Origin: Enterobacter kobei
Lineage (GTDB): Bacteria > Pseudomonadota > Gammaproteobacteria > Enterobacterales > Enterobacteriaceae
NCBI RefSeq assembly: GCF_001729765.1
Contig: NZ_CP017181.1
Coordinates: forward strand, 4,340,001 to 4,404,000
Length of the DNA: 64,000 bases
Direction: 5' to 3'
Shown here piece after piece: positions 56,335 to 64,000 of the stretch. How positions within the stretch are numbered: the stretch's first letter is position 1; every line of letters begins with the position of its first letter. The position numbers were made by a program, and so were the translations under genes. The notes below the pieces were generated by a model. That model was not told where the DNA came from and did not search any database. It saw only the letters and a list, made by a program, of their open reading frames with translations.

Positions 56335-56551
56335 CGTTTAAAAAGTGCATTGTTTTCTAATAAGTAAAAAAATAGCCCCGTTTTTATTCAAGAAATTAAT
56401 TCCCATCAACTGGCTATCACATCTTTTTAGTATAAAAAAGTTTATTTCATATTTTATCGTGATGATTTTCACACATTAATCTTATTGAATACCCTGCCAA
56501 TATTCACTTCAGAAACTATCTCTTGATTTATCTCATCCTCATCGAAACTTT

Positions 56552-56597
56552 TGCTCCGATTTGTGGCACAGGTTGTAATTTCGCACCGTTTCGGGGC
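56552..56597 (+). promoter_or_regulatory. Two candidate NtrC binding sites
   Basis: GCACC-GTTTC-GGGGC (56583-56597) is one mismatch from GCACC-N5-GGTGC. A weaker TGCTCC-N5-GTGGCA starts at 56552. Their centres are 30 bases apart (about three helical turns) and about 107 and 137 bases before the predicted transcription start, close to the geometry of the strong NtrC sites at E. coli glnA. Confidence 0.65.
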
Positions 56598-56670
56598 GTT
56601 CGTTTTATTTAAGCGTGTCTACACTCAGCATTAAGCGTTCTGTTATCACTTATTTTGTAGAACGCAAAAC

Positions 56671-56686
56671 TGGCATTACGTTTGCT
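56671..56686 (+). promoter_or_regulatory. Sigma-54 promoter of aapJQMP
   Basis: TGGCATTACGTTTGCT carries the invariant GG (-24) and GC (-12) spaced by 10 bases and matches the consensus TGGCAC-N5-TTGCT at nearly all conserved positions. It lies about 85 bases before aapJ. In E. coli the orthologous yhdWXYZ operon belongs to the NtrC regulon, so nitrogen limitation should switch it on. Confidence 0.8.
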
Positions 56687-56771
56687 TTATAAACGTTGGC
56701 CAAAGCCACAGACAGGTTTAGCGCTTAAAAAGCGCTTCTATAACGATAAATTTCGCCACACAGGATGCATT

Positions 56772-57797
56772 ATGAAAAAGACGATGATAGCCAGCCTGAC
56801 CGCTGCAGGCATGTTGTTTGCCGTAGCGGGCCAGGCCCATGCGGGTACGACACTGGATGCCGTTAAAAAGAAAGGTTTTGTTCAATGTGGTATCAGTGAT
56901 GGTCTGCCTGGCTTCTCATATGCCGATGCGAACGGCAAATTTACCGGTATTGATGTGGATGTCTGCCGCGGCGTCGCAGCTGCCGTTTTTGGGGATGACA
57001 GCAAAGTAAAATACACCCCGCTGACGGCGAAAGAACGCTTTACGGCGCTGCAATCCGGTGAAGTTGACATGCTCTCGCGTAATACCACCTGGACCTCCTC
57101 TCGTGATGCAGGTATGGGGATGTCATTTACCGGCGTGACCTATTATGACGGCATCGGATTCCTGACCCACAATAAAGCGGGCCTGAAAAGTGCCAAAGAA
57201 CTGGATGGCGCCACCGTGTGTATCCAGGCGGGTACGGATACTGAGCTGAACGTCGCGGATTATTTCAAAGCCAATAAGATGAAATACACCCCTGTGACGT
57301 TTGATCGCTCGGATGAATCAGCCAAAGCACTGGAATCCGGCCGTTGCGACACGCTGGCCTCTGACCAGTCACAGCTGTATGCCTTACGTATTAAGCTGAG
57401 CAACCCGGCAGAATGGATTGTGCTGCCAGAAGTGATCTCCAAAGAACCTCTCGGACCTGTTGTTCGTCGTGGTGATGAAGACTGGTTCTCCATTGTTCGC
57501 TGGACCCTGTTTGCCATGCTGAACGCGGAAGAGATGGGCATCAATTCGAAAAACGTTGATGAGAAAGCCGCTAATCCATCCAACCCGGATATGGCTCACC
57601 TGCTCGGTAAAGAGGGTGATTTCGGCAAGGATCTGAAGCTGGATAACAAGTGGGCTTACAACATCATCAAGCAGGTGGGTAACTATTCTGAGATCTTTGA
57701 GCGCAACGTGGGATCGGAAAGCCCGCTGAAGATCAAACGCGGCCAGAACAATCTCTGGAATAACGGCGGCATTCAGTACGCGCCACCAGTACGTTAA
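56772..57797 (+). CDS. aapJ: General L-amino acid ABC transporter, substrate-binding protein
   Basis: The 341-residue periplasmic binding protein has a signal peptide (about 1-23, QAHA) and the family 3 solute-binding fold, beginning TTLDAVKKKGFVQCGISDGLPGFSYADANGKFTGIDVDVCRG. It corresponds to E. coli YhdW. I chose ATG 56772 because the signal peptide starts there; an in-frame ATG 90 bases upstream would place charged sequence before it and fall at the predicted transcript start. First gene of a four-gene transporter. Confidence 0.96.
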   Translation: MKKTMIASLTAAGMLFAVAGQAHAGTTLDAVKKKGFVQCGISDGLPGFSYADANGKFTGIDVDVCRGVAAAVFGDDSKVKYTPLTAKERFTALQSGEVDMLSRNTTWTSSRDAGMGMSFTGVTYYDGIGFLTHNKAGLKSAKELDGATVCIQAGTDTELNVADYFKANKMKYTPVTFDRSDESAKALESGRCDTLASDQSQLYALRIKLSNPAEWIVLPEVISKEPLGPVVRRGDEDWFSIVRWTLFAMLNAEEMGINSKNVDEKAANPSNPDMAHLLGKEGDFGKDLKLDNKWAYNIIKQVGNYSEIFERNVGSESPLKIKRGQNNLWNNGGIQYAPPVR

Positions 57798-57864
57798 GTC
57801 AAAGCTGTAACGGGCACTGCTCAGGCGGTGCCCAGTCCAGAGTCATGGTTACTGAGGTTTCTTT

Positions 57865-59046
57865 ATGTCCCATCGCCGCTCAGCCGTAAAAGGAACGCTA
57901 TCCTTTTCTCATCCCGCGGTCCGCGCCTGGCTATTCCAGATCATTGCTATTGTTGCGGTTGTTCTCATCGCCGTGTATCTCATCCATAACACCATCACCA
58001 ACCTGAATAACCGCGGTATTACCTCCGGTTTTGCGTTCCTGGATCGCAGTGCAGGGTTTGGTATTGTTCAGCATCTTATTGATTATGAGGAAGGTGACAC
58101 GTACGGACGCGTGTTTGTGGTCGGTTTACTGAATACGCTGCTGGTATCGGCGCTTTGTATTGTCTTCGCCTCGATATTGGGTTTCTTTATTGGCCTGGCT
58201 CGTCTTTCTGAAAACTGGCTCCTGCGGAAGCTTTCAACCTTTTATATTGAGACTTTCCGCAACATCCCACCGCTGCTGCAGATCTTTTTCTGGTATTTCG
58301 CGGTCCTGCGTAACCTTCCTGGCCCCCGCCAGGCCGTCGATGCGTTTGAGCTGTTTTTCCTGAGTAATCGTGGGCTATACATTCCCTCTCCGCAGTTCGC
58401 CGAAGGGCTTTACGCCTTCATCGTCGCAGTTATTATTGCGATCGCCATTTCTGTCGGGCTGTTCCGTTATAACCGCAAGCACCAGATTAAAACAGGGCAG
58501 CTTCGTAAAACATGGCCCGTTGGCGCTGCGCTAATTGTTGGCTTACCGTTAGTCGCTCACTGGCTTTTTGGTGCGGCTTTGCACTGGGATATCCCCCATC
58601 TGCGCGGGTTCAATTTCCAGGGCGGGATGGTGTTAATTCCTGAACTGGCAGCACTCACGCTGGCGCTCTCGATTTATACCTCCGCATTTATTGCAGAAAT
58701 CATTCGCTCCGGGATCCAGGCGGTGCCTTACGGACAGCACGAGGCGGCGCGTTCACTTGGTTTACCGAATACCGTGACGCTGCGCCAGGTCATTATTCCC
58801 CAGGCCCTGCGGGTAATCATTCCGCCACTGACCAGTCAATATCTCAACATTGTCAAAAACTCATCGCTGGCCGCCGCGATTGGTTACCCGGATATGGTGT
58901 CTCTCTTCGCCGGCACCGTGCTTAACCAGACCGGACAAGCTATCGAAACCATTGCCATCACCATGTCTGTCTATCTGATCATCAGTCTGGCGATTTCATT
59001 GCTGATGAACCTTTATAACCGCCGTATTGCACTGGTCGAGCGCTAA
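57865..59046 (+). CDS. aapQ: General L-amino acid ABC transporter, permease AapQ
   Basis: The 393-residue inner membrane permease (E. coli YhdX) has about eight membrane segments. A long central insertion, typical of Aap/Bzt permeases, separates the first helices from the core. The ATPase-coupling EAA loop is HEAARSLGLPNTVTLRQVIIPQALR (about 293-317). It lies 67 bases after aapJ and 9 before aapM. Confidence 0.96.
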   Translation: MSHRRSAVKGTLSFSHPAVRAWLFQIIAIVAVVLIAVYLIHNTITNLNNRGITSGFAFLDRSAGFGIVQHLIDYEEGDTYGRVFVVGLLNTLLVSALCIVFASILGFFIGLARLSENWLLRKLSTFYIETFRNIPPLLQIFFWYFAVLRNLPGPRQAVDAFELFFLSNRGLYIPSPQFAEGLYAFIVAVIIAIAISVGLFRYNRKHQIKTGQLRKTWPVGAALIVGLPLVAHWLFGAALHWDIPHLRGFNFQGGMVLIPELAALTLALSIYTSAFIAEIIRSGIQAVPYGQHEAARSLGLPNTVTLRQVIIPQALRVIIPPLTSQYLNIVKNSSLAAAIGYPDMVSLFAGTVLNQTGQAIETIAITMSVYLIISLAISLLMNLYNRRIALVER

Positions 59047-59055
59047 GGATTTATG

Positions 59056-60159
59056 ATGTCGAAAGCGATACTGTCGCACTCCTCGCGTCCAGCCAGCACA
59101 ACCGGTGGACGTTTCATTATCTGGGCACGTAAGAACCTGTTCTCCAGCTGGAGCAACAGCCTGCTGACAATAGTCTGCCTGTGGTTGATGTGGGAACTGA
59201 TCCCGCCGCTACTCAACTGGGCATTCCTGCAGGCGAACTGGGTGGGTTCCACGCGTGCCGACTGTACGAAAGCAGGCGCATGCTGGGTGTTTATTCACGA
59301 GCGTTTTGGCCAGTTCATGTATGGATTGTATCCTCATGAACAGCGCTGGCGGATTAATCTGGCGCTGGTTATCGGTCTGCTTTCCATCGCCGTAATGTTC
59401 GGGAAAAAGCTACCTCATCGCGGACGCTATATTGCCGGCTGGGCTGTAGCGTATCCCATTATTGTTTGGGTGTTGTTGTATGGCGGCTTCCTGGGGCTGG
59501 AACGCGTTGAAACACGCCAGTGGGGCGGTCTGACGCTGACGTTGATTATCGCTTCTGTGGGGATAGCTGGCGCTCTGCCGTGGGGCATTTTACTCGCTCT
59601 GGGGCGTCGTTCAACAATGCCGGTCGTGCGTGTGCTCTCAGTGATCTTTATTGAGTTCTGGCGTGGCGTACCACTGATCACCGTATTGTTTATGTCTTCG
59701 GTCATGCTGCCGCTGTTTATGGCAGAAGGTACAACGATCGACAAACTGATTCGTGCCCTGGTCGGGGTGATTCTGTTTCAGTCTGCCTATGTCGCTGAAG
59801 TTGTGCGTGGTGGCCTGCAGGCGTTACCTAAAGGCCAGTACGAAGCAGCGGAATCACTTGCTCTCGGATACTGGAAAACGCAGGGGTTGGTCATCCTTCC
59901 ACAAGCACTCAAGCTGGTGATCCCGGGCCTGGTCAACACGATCATTGCCCTCTTCAAAGATACCAGCCTGGTCATCATCATCGGATTGTTCGATCTCTTT
60001 AGCAGCGTGCAGCAGGCAACCGTTGACCCTGCCTGGCTGGGCATGTCCACCGAGGGATATGTCTTTGCTGCTCTGATCTACTGGATCTTTTGTTTTAGCA
60101 TGTCGCGCTACAGCCAGCACCTGGAAAAGCGCTTTAACACCGGGCGTACACCGCACTGA
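59056..60159 (+). CDS. aapM: General L-amino acid ABC transporter, permease AapM
   Basis: The 367-residue partner permease (E. coli YhdY) has the EAA loop [25 protein letters not shown] near residue 260. Two ATGs lie side by side (59053 and 59056). I take the second because AAGGA is 6 bases before it but only 3 before the first, and the length then equals E. coli. Pairs with AapQ to form the channel. Confidence 0.95.
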   Translation: MSKAILSHSSRPASTTGGRFIIWARKNLFSSWSNSLLTIVCLWLMWELIPPLLNWAFLQANWVGSTRADCTKAGACWVFIHERFGQFMYGLYPHEQRWRINLALVIGLLSIAVMFGKKLPHRGRYIAGWAVAYPIIVWVLLYGGFLGLERVETRQWGGLTLTLIIASVGIAGALPWGILLALGRRSTMPVVRVLSVIFIEFWRGVPLITVLFMSSVMLPLFMAEGTTIDKLIRALVGVILFQSAYVAEVVRGGLQALPKGQYEAAESLALGYWKTQGLVILPQALKLVIPGLVNTIIALFKDTSLVIIIGLFDLFSSVQQATVDPAWLGMSTEGYVFAALIYWIFCFSMSRYSQHLEKRFNTGRTPH

Positions 60160-60166
60160 GGAAATT

Positions 60167-60925
60167 ATGAGCCAAATTACTATGACACCCGCCGACGCGA
60201 TGATTACGCTGGAAAACGTGAATAAATGGTATGGACAGTTTCATGTCCTGAAAGACATTAATCTCAAGGTAAAGCAAGGCGAACGAATCGTTCTTTGCGG
60301 CCCTTCCGGTTCAGGGAAATCGACAACCATTCGCTGTATCAACCATCTTGAAGAGCATCAGCAGGGACGCATTGTGGTTGATGGTATCGAGCTGAATGAA
60401 GATATTCGCAATATCGAACGCGTACGCCAGGAAGTGGGGATGGTATTTCAGCACTTTAATCTATTTCCCCACCTGACCGTTCTGCAGAACTGTACGCTTG
60501 CGCCGATTTGGGTACGAAAGATGCCGAAACAGGAAGCGGAGGCGTTGGCAATGCATTACCTCGAACGCGTACGTATTGCAGAGCACGCCAATAAGTTTCC
60601 CGGCCAGATCTCAGGCGGACAACAGCAGCGTGTGGCTATCGCCCGTTCGCTATGCATGAAACCCAAAATTATGCTGTTTGACGAACCGACATCTGCGCTG
60701 GATCCGGAAATGGTGAAAGAAGTGCTGGATACTATGATTGGGCTGGCGCAATCCGGGATGACGATGTTGTGCGTGACGCATGAGATGGGTTTTGCCAGAA
60801 CGGTGGCAGACCGGGTGATCTTTATGGACCGCGGTGAGATCGTTGAACAGGCCCCACCGGATGAGTTCTTTGCGCATCCGAAGTCGGAACGTACGCGTGC
60901 ATTCCTGTCGCAGGTGATTCATTAG
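60167..60925 (+). CDS. aapP: General L-amino acid ABC transporter, ATPase AapP
   Basis: The 252-residue ATPase (E. coli YhdZ) has Walker [10 protein letters not shown] (about 46-54), the Q loop [12 protein letters not shown], the ABC signature [15 protein letters not shown] (about 146-160), Walker [15 protein letters not shown] and the switch His in CVTHEMGFA. All are intact. It follows aapM by 7 bases and ends the operon, 70 bases before the rRNA terminator that faces it. Confidence 0.97.
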   Translation: MSQITMTPADAMITLENVNKWYGQFHVLKDINLKVKQGERIVLCGPSGSGKSTTIRCINHLEEHQQGRIVVDGIELNEDIRNIERVRQEVGMVFQHFNLFPHLTVLQNCTLAPIWVRKMPKQEAEALAMHYLERVRIAEHANKFPGQISGGQQQRVAIARSLCMKPKIMLFDEPTSALDPEMVKEVLDTMIGLAQSGMTMLCVTHEMGFARTVADRVIFMDRGEIVEQAPPDEFFAHPKSERTRAFLSQVIH

Positions 60926-60936
60926 TCATTTGCTTT

Positions 60937-60968
60937 GCCGGGTGGAGGCTTTGCCTTACCCGGCCTAC
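60937..60968. repeat. REP element
   Basis: GCCGGGTGGAGGCTTTGCCT then TACCCGGCCTAC is a typical REP palindrome in the gap between aapP and the end of the rRNA operon. Confidence 0.85.
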
Positions 60969-60991
60969 CGTTTTTTCTGCACATAAACGCA

Positions 60992-61019
60992 AAAAGGCCA
61001 TCCTTTCGGATGGCCTTTT
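60992..61019. terminator. rRNA operon terminator
   Basis: AAAAGGCCATCC (60992-61003) pairs with GGATGGCCTTTT (61008-61019) around TTTC, giving a 12-bp stem with A and T flanks. It ends the minus-strand rRNA operon 11 bases after the second 5S gene and also faces aapP. Confidence 0.92.
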
Positions 61020-61029
61020 CACTTATTTG

Positions 61030-61149
61030 ATGTCTGGCAGTTCCCTACTCTCACATGGGGAGACCCCACACTACCATCGGCGCTACGGCGTTTCACTTCT
61101 GAGTTCGGCATGGGGTCAGGTGGGACCACCGCGCTAAAGCCGCCAGACA
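61030..61149 (-). rRNA. rrfF: 5S ribosomal RNA, distal copy
   Basis: The 120-base gene matches enterobacterial 5S rRNA. It begins TGTCTGGCGGC and ends CTGCCAGACAT, so the terminal helix carries a U3-A117 pair where the other copy here has C3-G117. The rest is the same as the other copy. It is the last gene of the operon. Confidence 0.97.
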
Positions 61150-61190
61150 AATTCTTTTACTTCTTGCCGAACTTTAACCTAAGTATAAAG

Positions 61191-61266
61191 TGGTGCTGAT
61201 ACCCAGAGTCGAACTGGGGACCTCACCCTTACCAAGGGTGCGCTCTACCAACTGAGCCATATCAGC
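61191..61266 (-). tRNA. thrV: tRNA-Thr (anticodon GGT)
   Basis: The 76-base gene begins GCTGATATGGCTCAGTTGG and ends with encoded CCA (61191-61193). The anticodon GGT is at positions 34-36 (61231-61233) in a CTTGGTA loop, flanked by a CACCC/GGGTG stem. It reads ACC and ACU threonine codons. Lying between two 5S genes is the rrnD layout of E. coli. Confidence 0.97.
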
Positions 61267-61278
61267 ACACTAAATTTG

Positions 61279-61398
61279 ATGCCTGGCAGTTCCCTACTCT
61301 CACATGGGGAGACCCCACACTACCATCGGCGCTACGGCGTTTCACTTCTGAGTTCGGCATGGGGTCAGGTGGGACCACCGCGCTAAAGCCGCCAGGCA
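61279..61398 (-). rRNA. rrfD: 5S ribosomal RNA, proximal copy
   Basis: The 120-base gene begins TGCCTGGCGGC and ends CTGCCAGGCAT, the usual terminal helix. It lies 62 bases after the 23S gene and 12 before tRNA-Thr on the minus strand. Confidence 0.97.
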
Positions 61399-61460
61399 AA
61401 TTCTGTTATCTGTATCAGGCTGAAAATCGTCTCTCTTCGCCAAAACACCTTCGGCGTTGT

Positions 61461-64000
<2,540 letters not shown>

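Overview
This window is chromosomal DNA from a member of the Enterobacteriaceae. It most resembles Enterobacter or a close relative: the core genes are near E. coli in sequence and order, but several loci interrupt the E. coli order. Genus assignment is an inference from gene content and similarity as I remember it, not from a search. The window runs from the 3' end of gltD to most of a 23S rRNA gene, which is the gltBD to rrnD part of the E. coli-type map. No phage, plasmid or CRISPR signature is visible. The only insertion sequence is one complete IS1.

Layout. 1-5.4 kb: end of gltD, then a four-gene chaperone-usher fimbrial operon on the minus strand. 5.4-7.7 kb: sspAB and rplM-rpsI. 8-12.5 kb: the division factors zapE and zapG and the periplasmic proteases degQ and degS. 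12.5-15.7 kb: mdh, argR, two tandem yhcN-type genes and a barstar-like gene. 15.7-21.5 kb: an aldehyde dehydrogenase beside the aromatic acid efflux operon aaeXAB and its regulator aaeR. 21.7-29.8 kb: a YagU-family membrane protein, then tldD, yhdP, rng and yhdE. 29.8-34.7 kb: mreBCD and csrD. 34.8-40 kb: acuI, msrPQ, aroQ and accBC. 40.2-42.8 kb: IS1 abutting a 5'-truncated M60/enhancin-like metalloprotease gene. 42.8-48.3 kb: yhdT, panF, prmA, a periplasmic alpha-carbonic anhydrase, dusB-fis and yhdU. 48.4-55.8 kb: an MHYT-GGDEF-EAL c-di-GMP enzyme, then acrS and the acrEF efflux pump. 56-61 kb: lipoprotein yhdV and the amino-acid ABC transporter aapJQMP behind a sigma-54/NtrC-type promoter. 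61-64 kb, minus strand: 23S, 5S, tRNA-Thr and a second 5S, the distal part of an rrnD-like operon.

Most genes form known functional groups: envelope quality control and shape (degQ, degS, mreBCD, yhdP), fatty acid precursor supply (accBC), RNA processing and ribosome synthesis (rng, prmA, dusB, rplM, rpsI, rRNA) and efflux (aaeAB, acrEF). The accessory loci are the fimbrial operon, the second yhcN, the aldehyde dehydrogenase, the YagU-like gene, the metalloprotease remnant, the carbonic anhydrase and the MHYT protein. The least explained signals are a perfect hairpin that pairs the msrP ribosome binding site, an IS1 lacking a target duplication next to a decapitated protease gene, a 25-bp palindrome upstream of the fimbrial operon, and an 85-bp antisense overlap between acrS and the MHYT gene. 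I see no convincing wholly new multi-gene system.
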